A DNA stretch of 32,529 nt from assembly GCA_900544975.1 (NCBI GenBank), contig UQXI01000029.1, positions 1 through 32,529 on the forward strand, in the 5' to 3' direction. The notes beneath the pieces were generated by a model. That model saw only the letters and a list, made by a program, of their open reading frames with translations. It did not search any database and had not been told where the DNA came from. The DNA is from an uncultured Eubacteriales bacterium (GTDB lineage Bacteria > Bacillota > Clostridia > Oscillospirales > Oscillospiraceae). The first letter of the stretch is position 1. The number at the start of each line of letters is the position of its first letter. A program made the translations under genes and the position numbers. Shown piece after piece: positions 22,579 through 30,669 of this stretch.

Positions 22579-24333
22579 TTACTGTTTGATCTGAATATGC
22601 ACATCCTCCAGCTGCTTTTGCTCGACTTCGCTGGGGGCGCCCATCATCAAATCCTGGGCGTTTTTGTTCATGGGGAAGGGGATGATCTCCCGGATGGAGT
22701 CCTCTCCGGCCAGGAGCATGACCATGCGGTCGACACCCGGGGCGATGCCGGCGTGCGGGGGGGCGCCGTAGGTGAAGGCGTTGTACATGGCGGGGAATTT
22801 GGCCTTGACGTCCTCCTCGCCCAGGCCCACCAGGGAGAAGGCCTTGACCATGATCTCCGGTACGTGGTTCCGGACGGCGCCGGAGGAGAGCTCCACGCCG
22901 TTGCACACCAGGTCATACTGGTAGGCGTAGATTTCCAGGGGATCCTGTTCCTCCAGGGCCTGCATACCGCCCTGGGGCATGGAGAAGGGATTGTGGCAGA
23001 ACTCCAGCTGGCCGGACTCCTCGCCAATTTCGTACATGGGGAAATCCACAATCCAGCAGAATTCGTACCGCTCCTTGTCCATGTGGCCGGGCACAGAGGC
23101 CCCCAGGAGCTTCCGGAGAACGCCGGCGGTTTTCTGGGCGGCGGACTTTTTCCCGGCGGAGACCGCCACGAAGGAATTGGGCTTCAGACCCAGCTTGGCC
23201 ACCAGGGCCTCTTTTTTCTCGCCCAGGAACTTGGAGATGCCGCCCACCAGCTCGCCGTTTCCGTCCAGGCGGAACCAGAAGGCTTTGTTGCCGCCGGAGG
23301 CCACTTCGGCGTCGGCACAGAGCTTGTCGATCTGCTTCCGGGTTTGGGTGAAGTCGTGGACCACCACGGCCTTGACCACGGCGCCGTCAAAGGGACCGAA
23401 GCCGCAGCCAGCCACCTCTGCGGTGATGTCCTCCACGGTGAGGTCAATGCGCAGGTCCGGCTTGTCGGAGCCGTATTTCTCCATGGCTTCGTTGTAGGAG
23501 ATGCGGCGGAAGGGGGCGGTGGAGGCAGTGGAATATTTGCCGTATTTGGTAAAGATGGGAGGGAAGACCTTCTCGATGACGGCAAAGACGTCATCCTGGG
23601 TGGCAAAGGCCATTTCCATATCCAGCTGATAGAACTCACCGGGGGACCGGTCTGCCCGGGCGTCTTCGTCCCGGAAGCAGGGAGCGATCTGGAAGTACCG
23701 GTCAAAGCCCGCTGTCATCAGCAGCTGCTTGAACTGCTGGGGGGCCTGGGGCAGGGCGTAGAACTTGCCGGGATGATTCCGGGCGGGGACCAAGTAATCC
23801 CGGGCGCCCTCGGGGCTGGAGCTGGTGAGGATGGGGGTGGTGATCTCCAAGAAGCCCTCGGCAGTCATTCCGGCCCGGATGGCGGAGACCACGTTGCACC
23901 GGAGGATGATGTTTTCCTTTACCGCCGGGTTACGCAGATCCAGATAGCGGTATTTCAGCCGGGCATTTTCATCGGCATCCCGGGACTTGTTGATCTCAAA
24001 GGGCAGGGCATTGTGGTAGCACTTGCCCAAAACGGTAATTGCCGTGGGGGCGACCTCAATGTCGCCAGTGGGCTGCTTGGGGTTCTTGCTGGCCCGCTCC
24101 CGGACGGTACCGGTGACGGAGATGGTGGATTCCTTGTTAATGCCTTTAACGGTTTGCATCATATCCTCAGTCTCCACCACCACCTGGGTGGCGCCGTAAA
24201 AGTCCCGCAGGACCAAAAAGGCGAAGTTTGCACCCACTTCCCGGACATTTTCCAGCCAGCCGGTGAGGGTGACCTCTTTTCCAGCGTCGGAAAGCCGCAG
24301 TTCGCCGCAATTGTGTGTTCTGGATTGGAACAT
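22579..24333 (-). CDS. aspS: Aspartyl-tRNA synthetase
   Basis: The 584-residue class II synthetase matches the usual bacterial length. An N-terminal OB-fold (about 1-105) binds the anticodon. Motif 2 is visible in CFRDEDARADRSPGEFYQLD, and the bacterial GAD insertion lies in the middle (about 280-410). Motif 3 is GIAPGVDRMVMLL. AAGGA precedes the ATG at 24333. Whether it charges tRNA-Asp only or also tRNA-Asn was not determined. The gene lies 61 nt below mtaB, with a small hairpin and a candidate promoter between them. Confidence 0.97.
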   Translation of the reverse strand: MFQSRTHNCGELRLSDAGKEVTLTGWLENVREVGANFAFLVLRDFYGATQVVVETEDMMQTVKGINKESTISVTGTVRERASKNPKQPTGDIEVAPTAITVLGKCYHNALPFEINKSRDADENARLKYRYLDLRNPAVKENIILRCNVVSAIRAGMTAEGFLEITTPILTSSSPEGARDYLVPARNHPGKFYALPQAPQQFKQLLMTAGFDRYFQIAPCFRDEDARADRSPGEFYQLDMEMAFATQDDVFAVIEKVFPPIFTKYGKYSTASTAPFRRISYNEAMEKYGSDKPDLRIDLTVEDITAEVAGCGFGPFDGAVVKAVVVHDFTQTRKQIDKLCADAEVASGGNKAFWFRLDGNGELVGGISKFLGEKKEALVAKLGLKPNSFVAVSAGKKSAAQKTAGVLRKLLGASVPGHMDKERYEFCWIVDFPMYEIGEESGQLEFCHNPFSMPQGGMQALEEQDPLEIYAYQYDLVCNGVELSSGAVRNHVPEIMVKAFSLVGLGEEDVKAKFPAMYNAFTYGAPPHAGIAPGVDRMVMLLAGEDSIREIIPFPMNKNAQDLMMGAPSEVEQKQLEDVHIQIKQ

Positions 24334-24359
24334 AGCAGATTCCTTCCTCTCATAGAAAC

Positions 24360-24377
24360 CGGCTCAGAAAGGAGCCG
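24360..24377 (-). terminator. Small hairpin between mtaB and aspS
   Basis: CGGCTC (24360-24365) pairs with GAGCCG (24372-24377) around a 6-nt loop; on the minus strand it is followed only by GTTTCT. It is a weak terminator or leader structure. Confidence 0.35.
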
Positions 24378-24388
24378 CAATTTATCTT

Positions 24389-24417
24389 ATTCTCTCACAA
24401 ATCGTGAGGAATGTCAA
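24389..24417 (-). promoter_or_regulatory. Candidate aspS promoter inside the mtaB 3' end
   Basis: On the minus strand TTGACA (24417-24412), a 17-bp spacer and GAGAAT (24394-24389). The -35 lies in the last codons of mtaB. Confidence 0.4.
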
Positions 24418-25717
24418 TTGTCTGCCGATTGCTGCACTGCCCCAGCAGGCCGTCTTTGTGCAGCCCCAGGATGGTAACTGGGCAGATTTGGTTGTGCAGG
24501 TCGTCGCCTGGTGCATAGACCTTGGTGTAGTTGGGGGTATGACCGGTATAGAGGCCTTCTCCGGCCGGTTCTTCCCAGAGAACCTCCTGTACGGTCCCGA
24601 TTTGTGCGGCCAGGTAGGCCCGCTCCAGGGACTCCGCAACGGCAATGGCCCGAGCGCTGCGGGCCTCCTTTTCCGCCTTGGACAGTTGCCCCGGCATCTG
24701 GTCTGCCGGTGTGCCGGGGCGGCGGGAATAGGGGAAAATGTGCATGGCGGCAAAGCCGCACTGCCGGGCAAAGGCCAGGGACTCCTCCAGCTCCGCTTCC
24801 GTCTCACCGGGGAAACCCACAATCAGGTCTGTGGTGAGGGCGCAGCCGGGGAACCACTCCCGCAGGAGTGCGACACTCTGGGCGTATCGGGCGGTGTCGT
24901 ATTTCCGCCGCATGCGGTGGAGTACGGCGTCGCTGCCGGCTTGGAGACTCAGGTGGAACTGAGGGCAGAGATTGGAGAAGGGGGACAGCCTCTGGCAAAA
25001 TTCCTGGGTGATGATTCTGGGTTCCAAAGAGCCCAGACGGATCCGTACATCCGGTACGGCGGCGCACAGGGCTTCTAGCAGATCTGTGAGGGATTGGCCG
25101 TTTTTCAGGTCCCATCCCCAGGAGGCAATTTCGATGCCGGTGACGACAATTTCCCGGTAACCTGCGGCCGCCAGCTCTCGGGCCTGGGCCACGGCGGCTT
25201 CCAAAGGCTCCGAACGGACCGGCCCCCGGGCGTAGGGGATGATGCAATAGGAGCAAAAGTTGTTGCAACCATCCTGCACTTTCAGCATGGCGCGGGTGCG
25301 GGCTTCCAGTCCCCCGGCGGGGAGAATTTCAAAGGTGCGCCGTTGGAGGGCCTGATCCACCTGCTCCAGGCGGGTTCGCTCCTTGGCAGCCAGAAGCATC
25401 ATGCCCAGAAATGCCTCGCGTCCGGCGCTGCCGGAGATGACGTCCACGTCCAGCTCCCGCACCGCTTGGGGCTGCACTTGGGCGTAGCAGCCGCATACGC
25501 CCACAATGGCCTGGGGGTTCTGCCGGCGGCAGCGACGAATGATCCCCCGGTTTTTTTTGTCTGCAACGGCGGTGACGGTGCAGGTGTTGACAATGTAGCA
25601 GTCACAAGGCTCATCAAAGGAGCCCAGGGTATGGCCTAGGGCCAGGAGCTTTTGCTCCATGGCTTGGGTTTCGTATTGGTTCACTTTGCAGCCCAATGTG
25701 TAAAATGCGAATTTCAT
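24395..25717 (-). CDS. mtaB: tRNA t6A37 methylthiotransferase (MtaB, radical SAM)
   Basis: This 440-residue MiaB-family enzyme adds the methylthio group of ms2t6A37 in tRNAs. The N-terminal UPF0004 domain holds three cluster cysteines (LGCKVNQ, VNTCTVT, GVCGCYAQ). The radical SAM motif CNNFCSYC starts the central domain, and a TRAM-like C-terminus follows. LGCKVNQYE, with Lys after Cys, and the overall pattern favour MtaB over MiaB or RimO. The ATG at 25717 has only a weak site (GGTGAT). Upstream in-frame codons lack homology. Aminoacyl-tRNA synthetase genes sit next to it, so the region is rich in tRNA functions. Confidence 0.93.
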   Translation of the reverse strand: MKFAFYTLGCKVNQYETQAMEQKLLALGHTLGSFDEPCDCYIVNTCTVTAVADKKNRGIIRRCRRQNPQAIVGVCGCYAQVQPQAVRELDVDVISGSAGREAFLGMMLLAAKERTRLEQVDQALQRRTFEILPAGGLEARTRAMLKVQDGCNNFCSYCIIPYARGPVRSEPLEAAVAQARELAAAGYREIVVTGIEIASWGWDLKNGQSLTDLLEALCAAVPDVRIRLGSLEPRIITQEFCQRLSPFSNLCPQFHLSLQAGSDAVLHRMRRKYDTARYAQSVALLREWFPGCALTTDLIVGFPGETEAELEESLAFARQCGFAAMHIFPYSRRPGTPADQMPGQLSKAEKEARSARAIAVAESLERAYLAAQIGTVQEVLWEEPAGEGLYTGHTPNYTKVYAPGDDLHNQICPVTILGLHKDGLLGQCSNRQTIDIPHDL

Positions 25718-25773
25718 GTTAATATCACCAAAAATCTTCAGAATCTTCAAAAAACCTTGGCCTATACTGCCAA

Positions 25774-25803
25774 TTGAAGCGGGGCTAGCGGATGCGATAT
25801 AAT
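25774..25803 (+). promoter_or_regulatory. Promoter of the HPr-like gene
   Basis: TTGAAG (25774-25779), an 18-bp spacer and perfect TATAAT (25798-25803). Confidence 0.65.
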
Positions 25804-25873
25804 ATATAGGAATCGGATGGGGAGGCTGGAACCCTCGTCTGTGAAACCGATGCAGGTTTGGAGGTGGGCATGT

Positions 25874-26125
25874 ATGTGCGAGTTTGACATTCGGCTCTCT
25901 TCGGTGGAGGAAGTCAAATCCTTTGTCCAAGTGGCGACGGTGCAGCCCTTTGAGGTGTATGTCACAACCCCCCGGCAAACAGTCAGCGCAAAGTCCTTCA
26001 TGGGTATGTTCAGCCTGGATTTTCGCTATCCGCTCCGGGTGATGGCCAACTGTACCCAAGAGGAACTGCGCCACTTTCTGCAAGACGCGGCGCCATTTTT
26101 GGCACGGGAATATGAAGCGCTGTAG
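25874..26125 (+). CDS. HPr-like protein lacking the active-site histidine
   Basis: The product has 83 residues, the size of the PTS phosphocarrier HPr. The start at 25874 is set by GGAGG (25860-25864) 9 nt upstream. The second half keeps the HPr pattern: SAKSFMGMFSLD, with S41 at the place of regulatory Ser46, and an EELRHFL helix. The first helix should carry GLHARPA with His15 but reads RLSSVEEVKSFV, so phosphoryl transfer from enzyme I is not possible. The product may be a regulatory paralogue or have a different partner. It is a single gene with a good promoter; no PTS genes are in view. The family call rests on motif and length. Confidence 0.72.
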   Translation: MCEFDIRLSSVEEVKSFVQVATVQPFEVYVTTPRQTVSAKSFMGMFSLDFRYPLRVMANCTQEELRHFLQDAAPFLAREYEAL

Positions 26126-26160
26126 GGGCTATCTCAAAGCAGAGGCTTTGAGGTGGCCCC
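26125..26160. terminator. Bidirectional hairpin overlapping a coding end
   Basis: GGGGC-T-ATCTCAAAGC (26125-26140) pairs with GCTTTGAGGT-G-GCCCC (26145-26160) around AGAG, with wobble pairs only. It starts at the last base of the HPr-like stop and contains the last codons of the convergent DUF2284 gene. No T-tract is present. Confidence 0.6.
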
Positions 26161-26721
26161 GCTTGCTGCTTGGGGTGCAATTGCTGCGGGACGGTAAAAA
26201 ATCATGCTGAACCATGTGACCACATTGTCTCCATATTGGAAGGGGATGCCGCACTCTTCCGCGGTTTGGGTCAGGAGGATGCCATGACTCTCAATGCAGG
26301 GATGCATCTGCTCCGGGTGGCGGCAGGGCCCGCCGGGATAGGCGCAGGAGCTGCAAATGGCGCAAGCTTCCGTGGAGAGGGTATAGACCTCCTGCCCCTC
26401 TGCCCGGACCAGGGCCTCCACTTGGCGGGTGATGGTTTCGTGCTCTGCCCGGGTGGCCAGAGTGTCGGAGATGTCGGAGATGTCGTCTACTTCAGTGACG
26501 GTGCAAATCAGGAGGAAGTCCGGGTAGGCCATGCATCTGGCCTGACAGGCCTCCACAGAGCCCACAGCCGGGGGGCAGGCCCAGGTTTTGCCGTACATTT
26601 GGCACTCGTGCTGACAGATCCACCGGACCCGTTCTGTAAAGGTCAGATCCCGGGTTTTTAGAAAGAAGTACCCATACAGGGGTAGCTCCGACAACTTGGC
26701 TTCCAAATGTTCAAAATTCAT
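26134..26721 (-). CDS. DUF2284 Cys-rich protein (predicted metal-binding)
   Basis: The 195-residue protein has many cysteines in pairs: ICQHECQMYGKTWACPP (about 35-52), ACQARC, then EACAICSSCAYPGGPCRHPE. This pattern matches DUF2284, thought to bind metal or an Fe-S cluster; its function is unknown. GGAGG lies 6 nt before ATG, and the start overlaps the phosphatase gene by 11 nt, so the two are co-translated. The last nine codons lie inside a terminator-like hairpin shared with the convergent gene. Confidence 0.85.
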   Translation of the reverse strand: MNFEHLEAKLSELPLYGYFFLKTRDLTFTERVRWICQHECQMYGKTWACPPAVGSVEACQARCMAYPDFLLICTVTEVDDISDISDTLATRAEHETITRQVEALVRAEGQEVYTLSTEACAICSSCAYPGGPCRHPEQMHPCIESHGILLTQTAEECGIPFQYGDNVVTWFSMIFYRPAAIAPQAASGATSKPLL

Positions 26722-27175
26722 GACGGTCCTCCAGGAATTGAAGAAATGCCTGGCAACCAGCTTGAATCTGGCGGTAGGCGCTGGCGAAGTCTCCGGTATA
26801 CCAGGGGTCGTCGATGTCACCGGGGTGACCGGTAAAGTCCAGAAGTCTGTGGCATTTCCCCGCCTTGTCCGGTCCCACAATCCGCAGCAGCCGGGGCAGA
26901 TTGGCCTGCTCCATATATAAGATGTAGCGATATCGGTCATAGTCGGCGGCGCAGACCTGGACGGCAGTTTTTCCCTTGCAGGATATGCCGTGGGCCGCCA
27001 GCTCCTGCCTGGCCGGGGGATAGACCGGGTTTCCAATCTCCTCCCGGCTTACGGCGGCAGAGGCAATGGAAAGTCGGTCCTGCAGACCGGCCCTTGCTGC
27101 CAGATCTTTCAGGATGAACTCGCCCATGGGGCTCCGGCAAATGTTGCCGTGACAAATAAAAAGTACGCTGATCAT
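26711..27175 (-). CDS. Low-molecular-weight protein-tyrosine phosphatase family protein
   Basis: The 154-residue protein carries the P-loop CHGNICRS at residues 8-15 (CX5R with C8 nucleophile and R14) near its N-terminus and the general-acid loop DDPWYTGDF (D122/D123). Both are diagnostic of LMW-PTPs. Arsenate reductase (ArsC) shares this fold but usually lacks the DPW/Y signature. AAGGA lies just before the ATG. It is the first gene of a pair with DUF2284. Substrates in Firmicutes include phosphotyrosine and sometimes phosphoarginine proteins; here it is unassigned. Confidence 0.93.
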   Translation of the reverse strand: MISVLFICHGNICRSPMGEFILKDLAARAGLQDRLSIASAAVSREEIGNPVYPPARQELAAHGISCKGKTAVQVCAADYDRYRYILYMEQANLPRLLRIVGPDKAGKCHRLLDFTGHPGDIDDPWYTGDFASAYRQIQAGCQAFLQFLEDRHEF

Positions 27176-27206
27176 AGAATGTCCTTCTGCCTTGCTTTTT
27201 TGTTGT

Positions 27207-27235
27207 ATTTTAGCATATTCCGCCCCGGATTGCAA
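27207..27235 (-). promoter_or_regulatory. Promoter of the phosphatase-DUF2284 operon
   Basis: On the minus strand TTGCAA (27235-27230), a 17-bp spacer and TAAAAT (27212-27207) preceded by TGC. Confidence 0.65.
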
Positions 27236-27258
27236 TTGTCTGCTTCCACACCAGCAAG

Positions 27259-27298
27259 ATCCGGCAGGATGCATAAAAGGTGCATCCTGCCGGATTTT
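27259..27298 (-). terminator. Terminator of the feo operon
   Basis: A perfect 15-bp stem (27259-27273 with 27281-27295) has a 7-nt loop. It lies 17 nt past the end of the last feo gene. The T-tract is poor on the minus strand. Confidence 0.65.
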
Positions 27299-27311
27299 GG
27301 CGTTCCATATG

Positions 27312-27485
27312 CTATTTTTTGGTATGACAGCTGCCGCTCATGGGGCAGTTGCTGCAGCCGCAGCCGCAGGAGGATGTTCCCTTTTTGCGATTGCGCACCA
27401 TACCGGCTACGATACCGCCGGTGACCAATAACAGAAGGACGATGACGCCGATGGTACCGCCGTTTGCTGTGAGCCAGGATAACAT
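27312..27485 (-). CDS. FeoB-associated Cys-rich membrane protein
   Basis: This 57-residue protein has one membrane helix (about 11-29, GVIVLLLLVTGGIVAGM), a basic RNRKKG stop-transfer, then a cysteine tail CGCGCSNCPMSGSC. This is the signature of the small FeoB-associated Cys-rich family found after feoB in Firmicutes. It probably handles ferrous iron at the cytosolic mouth of FeoB; that role is inference. AAAGGAGG precedes the ATG, and it lies 35 nt after the feoB stop in the same operon. Confidence 0.88.
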   Translation of the reverse strand: MLSWLTANGGTIGVIVLLLLVTGGIVAGMVRNRKKGTSSCGCGCSNCPMSGSCHTKK

Positions 27486-27520
27486 GTTCCTTCCTCCTTT
27501 GCCAATTGCTCATTTGGGGG

Positions 27521-30022
27521 CTATGCGACTTTGACCTTCCCGGCTGACTGGGTGAGGGGCTTCTGGGGCCGGAACAGCAGGTAGAGAATCAGGCCGGTGA
27601 GGATCAGGGCGGCAATGAGCCCTACCACTTGGACACCGCCAGTGAAGATCAGGCCGATCTGGTAAATGATCAGGCTGACTACATATGCGAACAGGCACTG
27701 ATATCCAATGGCGAACCAGGTCCATTTCGCGCTGTTCATCTCCCGCTTAATGGCGCCCATGGCGGCGAAGCAAGGTGCACACAGCAGGTTGAAGGCCAGG
27801 AAGGAATACCCGCTGACAGCGGTGAAGGTGCCAGCCAGGTTGCTGTAAACCGTGCCGGTTCCACTGAACAGGATGCCCATGGTGCCCACGATGTTTTCCT
27901 TGGCCACGAGGCCCGTGATGGAGGCCACGGCTGCCTGCCAGTTGCCCCAGCCCAGGGGGATAAAGAGCCAAGCGATGGCATTGCCAATGACGGCCAAGAT
28001 GCTGGAGTCGATCTGATCCTCCGACAGCATGGTGAGGCGGCCATCCACAAAGCCGAAGTAGGTGGCAAACCAGATGACGATGGTGGAGAGCAGAATGATG
28101 GTACCGGCTTTCTTAATGAAGGACCAGCCGCGTTCCCACATGCTGCGGAGCACGTTGCCCACCGTCGGCCAGTGATAGGCCGGCAGTTCCATGACAAAGG
28201 GAGCGGGGTCGCCGGCAAACATCTTGGTTTTCTTCAGCATGATGCCGGAAATGACGATGGCAGCCATACCCAGGAAATAGGCGCTGGGAGCCACCCAGGA
28301 CGCGCCGCCGAAGATGGCGCCTGCAATCATGGCGATGAATGGCAGCTTGGCGCCGCAGGGAATGAAGGTGGTGGTCATGATGGTCATGCGCCGGTCCCGC
28401 TCATTCTCGATGGTGCGGGAGGCCATGATGCCGGGGATGCCGCAGCCGGTACCAATGAGCATGGGAATGAAGGATTTGCCGGACAAGCCGAACTTCCGGA
28501 AAATCCGGTCCATGACAAAGGCGATCCGGGCCATGTAGCCGCAGGCCTCCAGGAAGGCCAGGAAGAGGAACAGGACCAAAATCTGGGGGACGAAGCCCAA
28601 CACAGCGCCAACACCGGCGACAATGCCGTCCAGGATGAGACCTTGCAGCCAGTCAGCGCAGCCAATGGCCTCCAGGCCCTGGGCTACCAGCACGGGGATC
28701 CCTGGTACCCACACGCCGTAATTCTCCGGGTTGGGGGCAGCATAGCCGTATTTGTCATATACCGCCAGAGCAGCAGCGAGTTCCGCACCGGTGGAGGTGA
28801 CTTCTTCGTCGGCCATGGTCTCTTCGTCTACGACCAGGTAGGTTGCAGTTTCTGTGGCAGAGAACTGGCTGGCGAAGCTGGTCAGAGCGGCCTTTGCAGC
28901 AGCGGGATCAAAATCCTCCGCCTCCTCATCCAGGGCCGCTTCCAAAGCTTCGACCTCCATGCCGTTTCTGGCGGCGTAGTCCATAAAGCCAGTGACAACC
29001 TGGGAGGCAGCGCCAAATTCGTCGGCCACTTCCGCATATGCGCTGCTGCCAATGCCAAGTAGATGCCAGCCGTCCCCGAATACGCCGTCGTTGGCCCAAT
29101 CCGTGGCCCAAGTGCCCACGGTGGTGACGGACACGAAATACACCAGGAACATCACCACAGCAAAAATGGGCAGTGCCAGCCAGCGGTTGGTGACCACTCG
29201 GTCAATTTTGTCGGAGGTGGTCAGGGCGCCAATCCGTTTTTTTCTGTAGCAGCCCTTCATCAGGGAAGCGATATAAACATACCGCTCGTTGGTAATGATG
29301 CTCTCGGCGTCATCGTCCAATTCCGCTTCTGCTGCCTGGATGTCTTCTTCAATGTGGTCCAATACGCTCTTCGGCAGGTTCATGCGGCTCCTGGCCTTTT
29401 CGTCCCGCTCGAAGAGCTTGATGGCGTACCAGCGTTGCTGTTCCGGCGGCATGTTGTGTATGGCGGCCTCCTCAATGTGGGCAATGGCGTGCTCCACTGC
29501 ACCGGAGAAGGTGTGCATGGGAACGGTTTTGCTGGTTTTGGCAGCGGTGATGGCTGCTTCAGCTGCCTCCATGACACCGGCGCCTTTCAGAGCGGAGATT
29601 TCCACCACGGTGCAGCCCAGAGCACGGGAGAGCTCCTGGGTGTTGATTTTGTCCCCGTTCTTTCGGACCACGTCCATCATGTTGATGGCAACCACCACGG
29701 GGATTCCCAGCTCTGTCAGCTGGGTGGTTAAGTACAGGTTGCGCTCCAGATTGGTGCCGTCTACAATGTTTAAAATGGCGTTGGGACGTTCATCAATCAG
29801 GTAGTTTCGTGCAACGACCTCTTCCAGGGTATAGGGGGAGAGGGAGTAGATGCCCGGCAAGTCTGTGATGACCACGTTGTTGTGCCGTTTCAACCTGCCT
29901 TCTTTTTTCTCCACCGTGACGCCGGGCCAGTTCCCCACGAATTGATTGGAACCGGTCAAGGCGTTGAACAGGGTGGTTTTGCCGCTGTTGGGATTGCCCG
30001 CCAGGGCGATTTTCCATTCCAT
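27521..30022 (-). CDS. feoB: Ferrous iron transporter FeoB
   Basis: This 833-residue membrane protein imports Fe2+. The N-terminal G domain shows GNPNSGKTT (9-17), DLPG (54-57), NMMD (114-117) and ISAL, followed by the helical GDI-like region. The membrane part begins about residue 280 and contains the two Gate motifs, including LIGTGCGIPGIM and LLCAPCFAAMGAIKRE. Between the first two membrane helices is an acidic insertion (about 328-440), which makes the protein longer than typical FeoB of 650-780 residues. It lies downstream of two feoA genes and upstream of the Cys-rich partner. Confidence 0.96.
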   Translation of the reverse strand: MEWKIALAGNPNSGKTTLFNALTGSNQFVGNWPGVTVEKKEGRLKRHNNVVITDLPGIYSLSPYTLEEVVARNYLIDERPNAILNIVDGTNLERNLYLTTQLTELGIPVVVAINMMDVVRKNGDKINTQELSRALGCTVVEISALKGAGVMEAAEAAITAAKTSKTVPMHTFSGAVEHAIAHIEEAAIHNMPPEQQRWYAIKLFERDEKARSRMNLPKSVLDHIEEDIQAAEAELDDDAESIITNERYVYIASLMKGCYRKKRIGALTTSDKIDRVVTNRWLALPIFAVVMFLVYFVSVTTVGTWATDWANDGVFGDGWHLLGIGSSAYAEVADEFGAASQVVTGFMDYAARNGMEVEALEAALDEEAEDFDPAAAKAALTSFASQFSATETATYLVVDEETMADEEVTSTGAELAAALAVYDKYGYAAPNPENYGVWVPGIPVLVAQGLEAIGCADWLQGLILDGIVAGVGAVLGFVPQILVLFLFLAFLEACGYMARIAFVMDRIFRKFGLSGKSFIPMLIGTGCGIPGIMASRTIENERDRRMTIMTTTFIPCGAKLPFIAMIAGAIFGGASWVAPSAYFLGMAAIVISGIMLKKTKMFAGDPAPFVMELPAYHWPTVGNVLRSMWERGWSFIKKAGTIILLSTIVIWFATYFGFVDGRLTMLSEDQIDSSILAVIGNAIAWLFIPLGWGNWQAAVASITGLVAKENIVGTMGILFSGTGTVYSNLAGTFTAVSGYSFLAFNLLCAPCFAAMGAIKREMNSAKWTWFAIGYQCLFAYVVSLIIYQIGLIFTGGVQVVGLIAALILTGLILYLLFRPQKPLTQSAGKVKVA

Positions 30023-30087
30023 GCTGATGCCTCTCTTTCAAAAATATGCTTAGTAAGTGTTTGTTAACCTTGGCTGAAACCTGTGGG

Positions 30088-30309
30088 TCACTCCACCTCA
30101 ATCATTTCGGTGTCGGCTTTGCGCAGGGACAACTCATAGCCTCGGACAGTCACTTCCATGGGATCGCCCAGAGGGGCAACCTTTCGGATGGAAACGGTGA
30201 CGCCCTTGGTAATGCCCATGTCCATAATTCGGCGCTTGACAGCGCCCTCGCCGTGGAGCTTGACAACGGTCACGGTGTCACCAATTTTGGCCTGTTTCAG
30301 TGTCTTCAT
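30088..30309 (-). CDS. feoA: FeoA family protein (second copy)
   Basis: The 73-residue SH3-like protein has the FeoA pattern: IGDTVTVVKL, then RRIMDMGITKGVTVSI, GDPMEVTVRGYELSLRK. FeoA binds the FeoB G domain in the cytosol and supports transport. AGGAGG lies 7 nt before ATG. It sits 65 nt before feoB and 30 nt after the first feoA, all in one operon. Confidence 0.93.
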   Translation of the reverse strand: MKTLKQAKIGDTVTVVKLHGEGAVKRRIMDMGITKGVTVSIRKVAPLGDPMEVTVRGYELSLRKADTEMIEVE

Positions 30310-30339
30310 TGGGGTACCTCCTAATTTGCAGGTTTCGGA

Positions 30340-30549
30340 TTAAACCAAGATTTTCTGGGCCATCTCCTGGCTGATAGCCACCCGGGACTGCTTGACGTTC
30401 ACGATGACATTTCCGCCAATGGCAGAGATGACCATCACCCTGCCCCCAGGGACGAAACCCAGATCTTCCAAGTGCTTTTTGATCTCCGGCTTTCCGCCGA
30501 CCTTCCGAATTATGGCTTCCTCTCCAGGGTTTGCAAGTGTCAATGGCAT
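30340..30549 (-). CDS. feoA: FeoA family protein (first copy)
   Basis: The 69-residue SH3-like protein shows KKHLEDLGFVPGGRVMVIS and NVIVNVKQSRVAIS, the FeoA fold, but is clearly diverged from the second copy. GGGAGG lies 8 nt before the ATG at 30549. It heads the feo operon. Duplicated feoA genes are common in clostridia; this one may regulate rather than assist FeoB, but nothing in the sequence decides that. Confidence 0.92.
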   Translation of the reverse strand: MPLTLANPGEEAIIRKVGGKPEIKKHLEDLGFVPGGRVMVISAIGGNVIVNVKQSRVAISQEMAQKILV

Positions 30550-30582
30550 TGTGTCGTCCTCCCTTACGCTGTGGCCTTTTGT

Positions 30583-30598
30583 ATTAGCAGGGCCTAAC
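30583..30598. promoter_or_regulatory. Palindromic operator, feo site 2 (imperfect)
   Basis: ATTAGC-AGGG-CCTAAC matches GTTAGC-N4-GCTAAC at 10 of 12 positions with the same spacing. It lies between site 1 and the first feoA start. Confidence 0.45.
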
Positions 30599-30615
30599 CG
30601 TCCTGGTGCATTTTT

Positions 30616-30633
30616 GGTTAGCATCTGCTAACC
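30616..30633. promoter_or_regulatory. Palindromic operator, feo site 1
   Basis: Perfect GGTTAGC-ATCT-GCTAACC. On the minus strand it starts 8 bp after the -10 box and covers the transcription start. Confidence 0.65.
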
Positions 30634-30640
30634 TTTGGAT

Positions 30641-30669
30641 ATCATACTAGAGATGGGCTCAGATGTCAA
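30641..30669 (-). promoter_or_regulatory. feo operon promoter
   Basis: On the minus strand TTGACA (30669-30664), a 17-bp spacer and TATGAT (30646-30641). The operator palindrome follows directly. Confidence 0.8.
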
